Positions 23,229 through 35,006 are shown, counted from the first letter of the stretch. The stretch: DNA of 64,000 bases from Blumeriella jaapii (GCA_009599575.1 VWND01000009.1:1-64000), one strand, 5' to 3'. The notes: generated by a model not told the origin, from the sequence alone. A program made the numbers and translations.

Positions 23229-23530
23229 TGTTGCGCTATATTTACATTCCTTTATTTCCTTTTATTTCTTTTGTTCCAGATTCATTCTTCCTGTACGCTT
23301 TCAGTAGTTAGATGTTCCTGAAGCTCAGAAAGGCTCGTAGTCACGTGATAACGAGCCTTTTCGGAGACTAGTTTTTCCGAGCGACTGACTAAACGAGCCC
23401 GAACCTTCCGTCTTTTGCGGAGAGCTCGCCAATCAGATTTAAAACAATACAAATAACAACTTATTATATACAATTTATCCGTCCCAGCTTTCGGTAAGAA
23501 TTCCTACCGACTATTCGGCTATATACGACA
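23229..23530 (+). mobile_element. Copia-1 (C1) 5' LTR
   Basis: Starts TGTTGCGCTATATTTAC and ends ATACGACA. The minus strand of this LTR, of the 3' LTR and of the F LTR keeps a 60-63 codon basic ORF open (here 23282-23473). Confidence -1.
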
Positions 23531-23544
23531 GTTATAAGCCCCGG
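23531..23544 (+). promoter_or_regulatory. Primer binding site, half-tRNA type
   Basis: GTTATAAGCCCCGG begins at the first base after the LTR. It is close to the complement of the initiator-tRNA-Met anticodon stem-loop (GGTTATGAGCCC) with one G-to-A. The same sequence follows the LTR of Copia-2 at 56434. Half-tRNA priming from iMet is known in Copia elements. Confidence -1.
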
Positions 23545-23949
23545 AGCCAATTAATAAACTTTTTTCTGCAATACATACGCTAAAAAACTCGTTGAAAACC
23601 TTCACCGGTTAATCCATTCGAATTATCAAAAAATATTCGTAAAAAATTATATTTTGCAGAGTTTTCTTCATTTAGCAAAAGGCCACGAATCGATAAAAAG
23701 TTATTAAAAGTGCGGAAAACATTAATTTTTCGATTTTTTTAATTTACAAATCTTATTTTTATTTTTCTATTTTTTTCAATCCAGTCAATCGACCCTTCAT
23801 AACGAAAATAATATATCGGCTTTTACGAAAAAAAAGGTTTTTCTTCACGACCTAAAATCGTAAATCTTTTAGTTAAAAGCGTATAAATTTCATCGATCAA
23901 AAATTCTTTCCTTCGATTACACCGATTCTAATTTTTCATTTCGCTTTTT

Positions 23950-24950
23950 TATTAATAAACGACCATAAAAACAATCGCTATACCAGTTTATCGATTAAAA
24001 AAACAAAAAACGCTAAGTAAACTACGATAAAAAATGCGCCGAATACAATAGTATAACCGAGGCAGAAAAAGCCGCCGTTACGATTAATAACCCTTCCGAC
24101 AAACCTCGACCAGCCAATCTGATTTTCGACGATTTAAAAAATAAAATCGATCATCTTTCCAAAAACCATTTAAAAAAGCTTAAAAAATAACAGGAATACG
24201 TTACTGCCTACCAGAAGTTGCTCGACTGGGTTTTTTCAATTATAAAAACCAGTTTAATAAACTTTGCAATCGCTTAATCGAAAATCAACGCTATTAATAA
24301 TAAAAAAACGTACGCCATTTTCTATATTAATCTGCAAAAAAATTCGTTAATAAATAAAAATATACGAAAAATCAAAAATTCATACCATAAAAAAAAGCAG
24401 AAATTATTCCAGGCATTCGTTCGTATTTTAAAAAAAAATATTGCCCTTGCATATTTTTCCGTGGTTAGCTTCGTCAGATTTAATTATAAAAACACTTTCC
24501 GCAAAGCGTATAACGGAAAAGTAAATATCACCGAATAAATAAAAAAATAACAAACCGCTTACAAAACAGCTGTCGAATACAAAATTTCTGATATAAATAG
24601 CCGCCACGCTGCCACCGATTTTCTCGACGCAATCGCCGCATATATCAATCTATAATAAGCGAACGGCAAAAAAGCTAAATATTTGAAAAACGAATTTGCC
24701 GGCCTTCCTATAAAAAAAACTTTAATCGAATTAAGCTTTATAATAATTTTTTTTTTTTTAAAAACAACCGAGGATTCGACAATTCAAGCCGAAAAATCGG
24801 AGTTTTCGCCACTTTCCTTTTCGATTTTAAAAACAACGATACTTCGAAAAATCATAAAAAAAAAAAAAAAAAAAAAGCAAAAAAAAAAAAAAAAAAAAAA
24901 AAAATATATACTGCCTATGCGACATTTTTAAAAAGCGCCATTTTTATCCC
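23950..24950 (+). pseudogene. Copia-1 (C1) gag, decayed
   Basis: Occupies the place of gag between the primer site and protease. The clearest piece (24560-24760) reads ISDINSRHAATDFLDAI in one frame and NEFAGLPIKKTLIEL in the same region, in the style of Copia gag polypeptides. 24880-24910 is an A-run. Frames shift several times. I see no zinc knuckle. Assignment rests mainly on position. Confidence -1.
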
Positions 24951-24999
24951 CTAACCGATTATAAAAAGCTTTTATACGTAATAAATAATCGTCGTAAAA

Positions 25000-26880
25000 A
25001 AAAAAAACTCTTCCCAACCCTTTAAATAGACAGAAAATCGCTAAAATGCGAAAAGAGCTGTCTTTTAATTACAAAAAGGCTTTAAAGGCTTTAAATAAAA
25101 AAAATATTCAAATAGTCGCAATTAATAAAATCTTTAAAATCTTAATAAACAAGCCAAAACAAATTCCAAAATCAACTTTTAAAAACGACCAGAAAAAATC
25201 TTTACCGCAACTTTCTGTTTTTTTTGCCCTGATGCGATTAAAAAATACTTCGGAATCAACGTTTTGGCTTTAAAGCCTGGTTAATATTATCTTTTAAACA
25301 AAAGTATCTTTTTTAATAATTATTCTAGAACCCATTTAATAAACGACAAAAACCTTTTTATCGAAAAGTCTTACAAAAAAATTAATAATTCTATTAACAG
25401 CGTTTATATAAGCATATAAAATCTTCTAATCGTCGGAAAAAAAAATCGTTTGATAAAAAAGGCCTTTCGCAAAAAAAATAAAAAACCTTAGAATATGGTT
25501 TTTAATAACGTGGCGTTTGTTTTAAATTTTATTACCAATATTATTTCCGCTAGTTTTTTGGCTAAAAAAAGTTATTAATTCCAAAGGTCGGACAATACTT
25601 TTCGTTCTGAAAACTCTGAAAGCTTTATTTTAAAACGTTAATATTAAACGATCGCCGATTTTTATATATTTAAATATATTAAAATCAATTGCTTTTTTTG
25701 TTCGCATTTTCCACGTAATAATTTAAACTTTTTAAAACGTGATTCGCCCGGTCTAATAATTTATACAACTCCGAAACGTCGTACGCGCTATAAATTCAAA
25801 AAAAACAGCGTGTTTACGTACGATCGGAATAACGATGCGCGCTTATAATATTTTCGTTCGGGCCATTTGGATAAAAACGCGTTCGAAAAGCTGATCGAAA
25901 ACACTCGTAAAATAAAAATCAAAAGCTTAATCAGAATAAAATGCGAAAAATATACTATTACGTATTTAAAACAAATAATTTCAAAAACAATATTAAAAAA
26001 CAAATTTTTCAAATCTTTTTTTCGCATCGGCTAAAACTTTTACGACTATCCTAAAAATCGTAAAAAAGTTTATAACGGCTCGACGTAAATATTTCTGATA
26101 AAAAACGAATATAATAAAAAGATTTGGGCCTCCGCCACCAAAACGAAAAGTATAAAAGTCGTTCTGAACCGTTTCCAAACGTTCGACGCATAAGTAAAAC
26201 GTTAATACAACCTTTCTATTTGCAAAATTCGACAAAATAACGAATCGTCGGTAATTCCAAAGCAAAAAAACATTATTTCGGAATATTAAAAATAAGCGGA
26301 ACGCGAAAATATCGATTTGGAATTAATTCCACTTTACGTGCATCAGCCAAACGGCTCGATCGAACGAGCAGAAAGAAAAATAATTGAACGTTCGATAAAA
26401 ATAAAAATTAAAACGGGCCTTCCAACCTCCTTTTAGTCCGAAACGATAAAAACAGCAGCGCATTTATATAATATATCGCCGCTTACGAAAAAACAATTTA
26501 AATTTCCAAATGAAATTCTGCACAGCTGGTTTAGGCAATATTTCCGGTATTACGACCCTGCTATTATAAAAGCGCGTACGGCCGATTTCAGACCAAACTG
26601 AAGCAAAGTTTATGCGTACGAAGCTCGTACGTATCCAATAATAAAAGATCGGAAAGCTATAAAATACAAAAAAAAATTTAAAATCTTTCCGAAAAAATAT
26701 ATCGGATATTTGGTTAAATATAACGCTTTTAATATTTATAAAATCTGGATGTCCCAGCTAATACGTATAATTACGAGCCGAAACGTAGTATTTAACGAGT
26801 CCAAATTCTATTTCTCGAAGCGTAAAAATCCAAATCCTATAATTAAACTAAAATTTTAAAAAACCGTGGAATTTATCGAA
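25000..26880 (+). pseudogene. Copia-1 (C1) protease and integrase
   Basis: The integrase catalytic core is clear at 26330-26530: HQPNGSIERAERKIIERSIK, with the catalytic Glu, then KTGLPTSF and the LYNISPLTKKQ block (normally LxNRTPT). C-terminal integrase continues to ~26830 (KYIGYLVKYNAFNIYKIW; RNVVFNESKFYF), the segment that precedes RT in Copia polyproteins. The part from 25000 to 26300 is too decayed to place the protease DTG or the zinc HHCC motif with confidence. Confidence -1.
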
Positions 26881-28150
26881 AACGCGAAGAACGAAAAAAC
26901 TCAAAACGCTGAATATTAAACACTAGCGAACGGTTTTAATAGCGGCGCAAATCAGCAAAACTCGGTATGCTAAAAAAAAAGTAATACAAAAAAAAAGCTA
27001 CTATTACAAAACGAGCAATTTTTAGACTTTTCAAAAAAAAATAAAAACCTTTCTTCACCGGAGCCGCCATCAGGACCAAAACTTATTTCAGGCCCCCCTG
27101 ATGAATCTCCAAAGCTTACGATAGAAAAAAAAAACATTTTAATACCAATGGATTTAAATATCCTAAAAAATAAGGCCAAATCCTCGGAAATAAAAAACCT
27201 AATAAAAATCGAAATAATCGAGCCTTTCTTTACGGTCGATTCAAACGTTTAAAGCTCGAAAATAATAATCTTTTATAAAAGCCTTTTCGACAAAGCTATT
27301 ACCGACCAATTTTAATTTTTAAAATTAATTATTAATCGGAAATATGCAAAACATATCCGAAACATTTTGACCGACGCGATAAAAGCGTTAAAAAATTATG
27401 AAAATCTAAAAAAAAATAACAAACTAATAAAACTTATTACTACAAAACAAAATAAAACGAAGCAAAGTTTTAGAAAATTCTCCGGCGCGGGCATAAAAAT
27501 GGTTCTATACGAAAAAGCGCGCAATTCAACTTTTCAAATTATAATTAAAAGCCATCGCCCGGCAAATCAGGCGCCAAATCGATTTAAAATAAAACAGCCA
27601 TTTAAACGATTGCTTTTAAAAGCTTTTTTAAAGCTGATTATTAAAAAAAAGGTACTATTTAAAAAAAATAGAAAAAACAAATCGAAGTTTCCGATAAGCG
27701 ATAAAAAGCAGCTGATTTCAGAAACTGCTAAACGAAATCGTACAAATTTCATTTTACATTGGCCGGATAAACCGGAAATATACGCCACGGTATGCGAAAT
27801 CTTTTAATTAATAGCTCTATCCACCAAACAACAGATCGACGAATTCGTTTATACGTAAATAAACGAGCCGATTTAAATAAATAAAAAAGACTTTTAAGCT
27901 GTCTACGCAATAATAGCGGCTTCGATAAAAGGAAAATCGGTAAAAAATATTCAACCTTCCGATCAAAAATAATATCGGAACAACTTTCCGAAAGCTCTAA
28001 AAAACTGGAACGAATTGAAAAACCATTAAATAAAAAAGCAGTTCAGAAAAAAAATAAAAACCGAAATTAAAAATTTAAAAACCAGAAAATATTGAAAAAT
28101 TATTAAAAAAAATAAAACTATAAAACCCATTTTATTTAAATAGGTTTTCA
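26881..28150 (+). pseudogene. Copia-1 (C1) integrase-RT linker
   Basis: Variable linker between the integrase C-terminus and RT. 27181-27360 resembles the start of the RT region (LGNKKPNKN...). A 146-codon open frame at 27367-27807 contains TDAIKALKNYENLKKNN and GAGIKMVLYEKARN and is matched in copy F at 49493-49940. Role unknown beyond being part of the polyprotein. Confidence -1.
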
Positions 28151-29686
28151 TATACAAAACGAACAGCTTAGGCGAATTGCAGCGGTGCAAATCGAAATTA
28201 ATCGTAAAAAAAAACTTTTAAAACGAAGTTTTAATCTTTTTTATATACGCAGCTATATTCGCAGCCCGTTTTTTCCGAACGGTTATAACGCTGGCGGCCT
28301 ATTTCGACCTGGAAATTAAACAATTCGATATAATTAATACTTTCGTTAATGCAAAACGAAATTTTAAAAATGAGCTAATTACGTGCTATCTGCCTAATAA
28401 ATTCAAATAGTCAAATATAATAATATAGTTAAACCGAGCTTTGTATAGGTTGAAAAACTTTCCAGCTTTATAGTACGACGAATTTACTAATATTTTAAAA
28501 AAGCTGAAACTCGAACTAATAGGCGAAAAGCTTTATATATTCGCTAACGAAATACGGAGCGTATACGTGGCGTTTTATATCGACGATATTTAAATTTTAT
28601 ACCACGCCTTCTATTCGTTAAAAGCCGACGAAATTATTTTCGGTCTGAAAAAAGCTTACGAGCTTATAAATATAAAAAATCTGGACTACTTTTTCGGAAT
28701 TCGTATCCTACGAAATAAACAAAAAAAAAAAGTCTTTCTGCTTTACGATTCGTATATCGAAAAAATCGCTACGAAGTTTAATATATGCAAAAGGCGCTTT
28801 TTAAGCACGCTTTTTTTAATTTGCGAATTTGTTAAAAACCCAGGCGTAGCCACGCTTTCGTAAATCAAAAAGTATTAAAAAAAGATCGGTTTAATTTTGT
28901 ATACGGCTATTATACTTCGATCCGACGTGGCCTTCGCAGCCTTTCAGCTTTTTTACTTTTTTATTAACCTAAATTTTTAATATCTCGAAGCAGCTAATTA
29001 AACGCTTCGATATTTTTATAAAACGAAATTTCTAAGAATCGTTTACAATCGAAAAAAGCGAAAAAACTAATTAATAATTTTAACCGACGCTTTTTTCGCC
29101 GACGATTCAAAAACTCGAAAATTATCTCAGAAATATATTTTTTTTTTTTTCGGAAATGCCATTTTATAAAAAGCTGTACGATAAAACACAATCACCACTT
29201 TTTCTACTAAAACGAAACTATTTACTTATATAACGACCGTAAAAAAAATAATAATATTCCAACGTTTTTTTAAAAAACTTCGACTCGACGTTGTTCCTAA
29301 ATAAAACGTATATTACGATAATTAGCAAACGATTAAACTAATCGTAAAAAATAAAAAAAAATTTTTACAAAGCTTCGCTACGTCGATATAAGCAATATAT
29401 AGATTCGCTAAAAATATTAAAATAAAAAATTTAAAATCATATACCTTTTAACAAATAAAATATACGCAAACGGTTTTATTAAAAATCTAACCCGACAAAA
29501 GCACGAGAGTTTCGTCAAACTTTTTAATTTACGGGATTCTCGGAGCTTTATCGAAAAGCTCGACCAATCGAATTAAAAAGCTTGCATTTTGCAGGCGTAT
29601 ACTTATTTAAACAAACTTTTATTAAAACTTAAAATATAGCAAAAACCATTTTTTAAGCAAATCCAAAAATCTAAAAACCAAACCGC
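28150..29686 (+). pseudogene. Copia-1 (C1) reverse transcriptase and RNase H
   Basis: One plus-strand frame with RIP stops. RT has FDLEIKQFDIINTFVNAK (family D-V-x-TAFLNG), LNRALYRLKNFP, and the catalytic YIDD at 28576-28587 followed by the LKKAYELINIKNLDYFFGI block. Then come ILRSDVAFA, and RNase H motifs including ILTDAFFADD and the LRLDVVPK / YYDNQQTIKLI stretch (normally DNQ.AI.L). Frame ends at about 29740, just past the stop codon of the antisense ORF, so the two genes are tail to tail and nearly touch. Confidence -1.
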
Positions 29687-30910
29687 TCAGTTTTGCAAAA
29701 GGTTAAAAATATAACCCGCCAAAATAATAATCCGCGCACGACGCTCCGCGACAGTCAGATCTGAAATAAACCCCCCGATAGCCCCTTCAAAAACGGCTGC
29801 CGCCGGCTATGCAGCCGGAATATTTCCTTCTTTTTGCGGAACTCCACCAGGCTAAAAATCAAAAACGTTTAGCAAAAAGATCGCCGCGAAATTCTTTTCT
29901 GAATTTCCAGGAACGAAAGCATTTTTTAATGGGTCGTGGCCAGGCCTTATTCCGCCAGCACGTGGAGCAGGCGTAAAAGTTTCCATTCGAAAAGCAGAAG
30001 TCTGAAGGACCCTACGAGCCGCGGCGAGCTTCGCGTTAATAATACGCTCTGTGTTTATTAATTTTGCTTTTGAATTACGACCGATTTGAAGGCTTACTTT
30101 TTTGCATTTTTAAAGCCGCTTTAACCGTAAAATAAAAAATAACCGTTATATTTTAAAAATCGATTAGCAGAAACGACAAAGTTTTTCGATAAAACTGACC
30201 GCTTTAATAACCTTATTAATCCGAGCTTTAAAAACGGAAAACCACGCAGCCAAAACGTTCGCGTCGGCCGAAATACACGATATGCTAATTGCGTAGCATC
30301 GACAGCAACGAGCTTTAGCCAAATTCGATAAGCAATTGTAATTTAAGTTTCCAATTGCTTCGCGAACAATATAAGTTATATAAAAAATAAAATTAAAAGG
30401 TTCAGGAATAGCAGGCTTTCTGATTCCGATGCGAACGCGTTTTAAAAAACGACTATCGTCGTCATTTCCACCTCTAATCCTTTCGCTTTAATAACCTCCG
30501 GCCGCTTTTTTTCCAAAAGCGCCAGTGTTTTGCCCTTCCTTCTCGGAAATGCTACCAAAACCGAAACTAGCGCTAATAGCTTCTTTACCGCCAGCAGCGT
30601 TTTTTTTATTTCCAGGCGCCATATCGGCATTTTCGAGGCCGGGCAAATATAAATCTCCGAAAAAACCGTTTAAAAACGAAATATCGAAAAGGTCGCTTTT
30701 TTCGAAAAAGTCAAAAAAAAACGAATTGGCCGAAAAAGCCGACTGATTACGCAAAATAAATTTCGCAAAACTCCGATTGCGTAAACGCCGAAGATTGAAA
30801 GTCCGAGGAGCTGAATCAATTTATCGCGTAAAGCCACGCGGACGATCTTTTTTAAATATAAAAAAAGTTATATCGATGTTTTTAATTAAAATAATAGAAT
30901 CTGAATCCAT
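29687..30910 (-). CDS. Antisense ORF of Copia-1, unknown protein, 407 codons with RIP stops
   Basis: Reads from ATG (30910, MDSDSIILIKN) to TGA (29689-29687), exactly 408 codons, in one frame broken only by about six RIP-type stops. Features: basic KDRPRGFTR near residue 27 (AT-hook-like; GRP in copy F), LRRLRNRSFAKFILRN, DISFLNGFFGDLYLPGLEN, a Gly/Ser/Lys-rich stretch with NAAGGKEAIS, helical IVREAIGNLNYNCLSNLAKA with four Cys nearby, VLAAWFSVFKARINKVIKA, and a C-terminal Pro/Ala-rich part (TPAPRAGGIRPGHDP). No signal peptide or clear membrane segment. Copy F has the same protein on its own antisense strand. I do not recognise the family. It is probably a real accessory gene of this element, non-functional in these copies. 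Confidence -1.
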
Positions 30911-31128
30911 TAGAAAACTGATAAAAAAATAAAAAAATTAAGGTTTTTAAAAGCGACAAAACGCTTATTTAAACTAAATTGGCCTTATTTACGCTTCGCA
31001 ACGATAAAAAATATAAACAAGCCATATAAATATTGCAATATCGCGTTACGGCCGCATTCGGACGACAAAAGAATTTTTCCGCGCTTTAAAAATAGCTGAT
31101 CGCCGGATTGGCAATTAGTTAAAAAATA
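30911..31128. other. Copia-1 (C1) region between antisense ORF start and 3' LTR
   Basis: 218 bp without a convincing ORF on either strand. It would hold the antisense gene's 5' leader and the element's polypurine tract, but the last bases before the LTR (GTTAAAAAATA) show only an A-run. Confidence -1.
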
Positions 31129-31430
31129 TGTTGCGCTATATTTACATTCTTTTATTTCTTTTCATTTTTTTTGTTCCAAATTTATTTTTCCTGTACGCTT
31201 TCAATAATTAAATGTTCCTGAAGCTCAGAAAGGCTCGTAGTCACGTGATAACGAGCCTTCTCGGAAACTAGTTTTTCCGAGCGACTAACTAAGCGAGCCC
31301 GAACCTTCCGTCTTCTGCGGAAAGCTCGCCAGTCAGACTTAGAACAATACAAGTAACAACTTACTATATACAATTCATCCGTCCCAGCCTCCGGTGAGGG
31401 TTCCTACCGACTATTCGGCTATGCACGACA
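31129..31430 (+). mobile_element. Copia-1 (C1) 3' LTR
   Basis: 302 bp, same ends as the 5' LTR and less RIP-mutated. Minus-strand ORF of 63 codons at 31182-31373 (contains WRAFRRRRKVRARLVSR). Followed by the ATTAT duplication and the continuation of Gypsy-1 RNase H. Confidence -1.
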
Positions 31431-33400
31431 ATTATTATAATTTAAAATATTTTTTTACGAAAAAACGTTTAAACGAACGCTAAGCGAAATGGGCCGACGA
31501 ATTAATTAAATACGATTTTGCAATCGAATATAAAACAGAAGTTTTTAATCCGGCGGATGGTTTTTTCCGCCGGCCAGATTTAAAAAAAAATTTAAAAAAA
31601 AATAACGAATAATTGTTTACGTTGCATCGTAAACTAAAACTAGCTTATTTGAAAAATTCTAAAATATTTTCCGCAGTAAAAACACGCTTAAAGTCGGAGT
31701 ATAAATTATTTCGCGCCGATAAATATTCGAAGCTTTTATTAACGAAATCAAAAAGTAAAAAGCAAGCGAGAAAAAGCCAAATAAAAAGCTTTTTCGCCGG
31801 ATTATTTTTTGCTAATATTACTAATTGCAAATAATATATATTACAAAGCGTAGCCGCTATATTATTATAATCCGAAACGGCTAATAACGAGCTAGCAAAA
31901 CCGATTTATAAAATTATTTTTAAATTGCAAAAATCTGATTTTTTTGTATTATAAAAAACGTACGAATCGGTTTCGCAAAGCAGTCGAGCCGGGTCCGAGG
32001 AATATTAACGTATAAACTAAGATAAATTATTATATTATAAAAAACGTGCGTATATTCCGAATAAAAGCGTTATTAAAAGCGAAATATTAAAAATTAATTA
32101 CGACGATCCGACCGCCGGCTATTAAGATTTTCGGCGAACGCTAAAACTGGTCGAAAGAAAGTATTTCTGGCCTGGTTTACGAAGCGACGTAAAGCGTTAC
32201 GTTAATACGTATAAAAAGTATTAAAAAAACAAGCTTAAAAAACACCGATTTTATAGCGAATTAATTTTTTTTTCGATTTTTACGAAATCTTAAAAAAAAA
32301 TAATTATGGATTTTATTACAAATTTATTTTTTAATAAAAAACGAAATCGTGTTTACGATTTTATATTCGTTATAATAAACCGATATACGAAGCTATCGAA
32401 ATATATACCGATACAAAAAACGATTTCAGTCTTAGATTTGGTTAAAATATTTATATAATACGTTTATAAAGATTTTGGCTGTTTTAAAAAGATTATTACA
32501 AATAGAAAGTCAGTTTTTATTAATAAATTCTGGTTTTTAATAATATTTTATTTATAAATACGACGTCGATTAAGCATCGCTTTTTATTTTTAAACCGATA
32601 GCCAAACGAAACGTTAAAATTAAATTTTAGAATTTTATTTTCGCACGTATTGCGATTATCGATAAAACGATTAAATTACAAAACTTGTTTTAGCCGAGTT
32701 TACGTATAACAATTCGATATACGCTTTTACGGATTTTATTTCTTTTCGCATATTATACGGCTTTTATTTAGAATTTAGCAGTAATATCGAAAGCGACGTT
32801 GTAAAAAAAAAGGTATCGTCAGCGAAAAAACGAATTAAAATATTATAAGAAAAAAAAGAAATACTTAGTAAAAAGCTAAAAAAAGCCAACGCGAATTATA
32901 AAAGATTTTACGACGTTAAATACAAAAAAACTAGATTTTAAATAAGCGATAAAATATTATTATCGATTAAAAACTTCCGACAACTGCGATTTTTTCGAAA
33001 GCTTTTGAATAAATATCTAAAGCCTTTTAAAATTAAGCGAATTATATACAAGCACGGCCAAGCTTATTAATTCGAGCTTTTTTTTTAATATCGTATTTAC
33101 GATATTTTCTATGTTTTCCTATTAAAACCTTGGCAAGATCGGAACGACACCGAGCCGAAAGATAATATAATAGAATTTTAAAAACCCGAAAAATACGAAG
33201 TTAAATTAATATAAATTTATAAAAATACAAAAAAAGGCCGATATTATTTAATGCGATAAAAAGGTTATTTATTAAGCGAAAACTTTTAAAAATCAGAAAA
33301 CTATTTTACGAACGCAAAAAAAATTGTAAAAAAATATTTAAAAAATACGATAAATAATAATAACGGAGCAGTAACGAATACGCGTCGTAAAAGCAAAAAA
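31431..33400 (+). pseudogene. Gypsy-1 (B) RNase H end, linker, integrase and chromodomain
   Basis: Continues the protein cut at 23228: RNase H ends with YDFAIEYKTE and NPADGFFRRPDLK. A hydrophilic linker follows (31613-31834). The integrase zinc region and core run 31990-32900, with the catalytic segments IMDFI and FRTYCDYRxNDQ readable after frame changes and the AEFTYNNS-type motif at ~32700. The C-terminal SDKILLSIKNFRQLRFFRK is at 32945, and the chromodomain at ~33190-33330. This matches copies A and D. Chromodomains in such elements bind histone marks and steer insertion into heterochromatin, which fits the nesting seen here. Confidence -1.
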
Positions 33401-33532
33401 AAAAACACAAAAACATTTAGAAAACTTTAAAACCGCCGCTAAGCCAATTTATTTTTATCGTTATTTTTTTTTTTATTATTATCGCTATTTTTTTCAGATT
33501 TAAAAACAGCGGCAAGCTAAAAAGAATTAGTA

Positions 33533-34185
33533 TTAAACGAATTCGCAGAATATTCGATTTATTTTAATTAAGGTTTTTATAATAGCCGTAGTCGAATTTT
33601 AAATTGCAACTACGATATTTTCGTAAAAATTCAGAATTTGATTTAATTAGTCAAAATGAGTCCGAGCGACGTTTTCGAAACGTCGGAAAATACGTTTTAT
33701 ATTAGCGTCGTTAAATAAAAAGGCCGGCGCAGCCAAAGCTTCCAAAACAGCAATAGCCGCCAAACCGGCAGAAACGGGCGCAGTAGCAGCAGCGGCAGCG
33801 GCAGTTCGAGCCGCGGCGCGATTCGCACGATCTTCGATTATTATAAAAACCGAAGCGTTATTTTTTTTTAAACGATTTATATAAGCGTCGTAAATAATAA
33901 AATCGATAAAAGTTTTAGCAAAAGCTTTAGCTTCGGCAGCAAAAAAAAAAAAAAAACGGCAGCGGCGGTGGCAATATCGAAACGATTTATAAAATCGTTA
34001 AGGCCCGCGAAAAAGATTTGCGTTTCGATAGCGCGTACGGCAGAAACTTATAATTAATTAAAAGCGAATTCGAATAAAAGTTTAAAAAATTTATAAAAAA
34101 GCATTAAATATGCGAAGCTTTGCAACGGTTGCATTTTACGCTAAAAAGCTCGAAAACGCAAAAAAGCAAAAAATCCGTTGTAATG
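33533..34185 (-). pseudogene. Antisense ORF between pol and 3' LTR of Gypsy-1 (B)
   Basis: Same reading as in copy A at 13266-13905. It contains KTFIDFIIYDAYINRLKKNN, SVFIIIEDRANRAAARTAA, FLFNDANIKRIFRRFENVAR and LNQILNFYENIVAAI, with stops only where Gln or Trp would be expected. Differences from copy A are mostly RIP transitions. No family recognised. The opposite strand in 34100-34450 encodes a Lys-rich stretch (LKSSKTQKSKKS...) that could be a separate sense segment. Confidence -1.
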
Positions 34186-34588
34186 CTTTCGCGTGAAATT
34201 AGGCGGACGTATCGAAAGCAGATAAAAATCAAAAGTATTTTGAAAATTCGCGGCGAACGCGGCGAAAAGCAATTGATTAAAATAAAAAAAAATTAATAAA
34301 AAGATAAAAATAAAAAAAAAAAAAAAAAAAGTTAAGTAGAAAAATAACGGCCATTTTAAAAAAAAAGGCTTTTTTAACGAAAATGCGAAGCGTTACCGAA
34401 AACAAAAAAAACAAAACAGTAAAACAGCTATAATTTACGACCGAAAGCGGAAAAAACAATTATAATTCACGATCAAAAGCGAAAAAGACCGCACGTTATT
34501 TCGAAAGCGTAACGCACGTTATATACGAAAGCATACGTATAAAAAAATCAATCGCTTTTGGAAATCAAAAACTTAGAAAAAAAAGTAA

Positions 34589-35001
34589 TATCAGAAATTA
34601 ATATTACGTGTATAAATCAGATGATTCGCCAAAACCTTTTGCTTTTTACTAATCTTCGAATAACACTTTTTGCGGATAGGCCGTAAAAGCCGGATAGTAT
34701 TATAAAAGTTGAAAATGATATTTAAATAAAACATTTTATAAAAGTAATTGCTAAAAAACCAATTATTAAAGTTATATTAAAAAGAATAAAAAAAGGTCGG
34801 GATAAGAGCTGGAAAAGCATACTAAATAGGATTCGCCTGGTTTCCTAGGAAATATTTTTTTCGAAAGCTCCACCCTTCCTTTTGTATTTATACACGCCTT
34901 CTATTAGAGATGTAGAAGGTAGAGATCAGTCTGACTATTAACCCAATTTTATCTGAGCTCTATTGTCTGAACTAGTGTTTCCCTGCCTTTCAATTTTTAT
35001 A
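34589..35001 (+). mobile_element. Gypsy-1 (B) 3' LTR
   Basis: 413 bp, starts TATCAGAAATTAATATTACG and ends CAATTTTTATA. Many C-to-T and G-to-A differences from its own 5' LTR, concentrated in the first third. Confidence -1.
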
Positions 35002-35006
35002 ATAAA

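Larger units (their letters stand above)
23229..31430 (+). mobile_element. Copia-1 copy C1, complete
   Basis: 8.2 kb element with 302-bp LTRs (23229-23530, 31129-31430) and target duplication ATTAT (23224-23228 and 31431-31435). Order: LTR, primer site, gag, protease, integrase, RT, RNase H, which is the Ty1/Copia order, then ~1.4 kb holding an antisense ORF, then LTR. The right ~1.7 kb is far less RIP-mutated than the rest. Confidence -1.
19428..35001 (+). mobile_element. Gypsy-1 copy B, complete, interrupted by Copia-1
   Basis: LTRs at 19428-19840 and 34589-35001, both 413 bp. The target duplication is ATGAA (19423-19427) and ATAAA (35002-35006), differing by one RIP-type G-to-A. The uninterrupted site in copy G near 45533 reads ATAAACGACG, confirming the junction. 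Without C1 the element is about 7.4 kb: gag with zinc knuckle, protease, RT, RNase H, integrase, chromodomain, and a possible antisense ORF before the 3' LTR. Confidence -1.
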
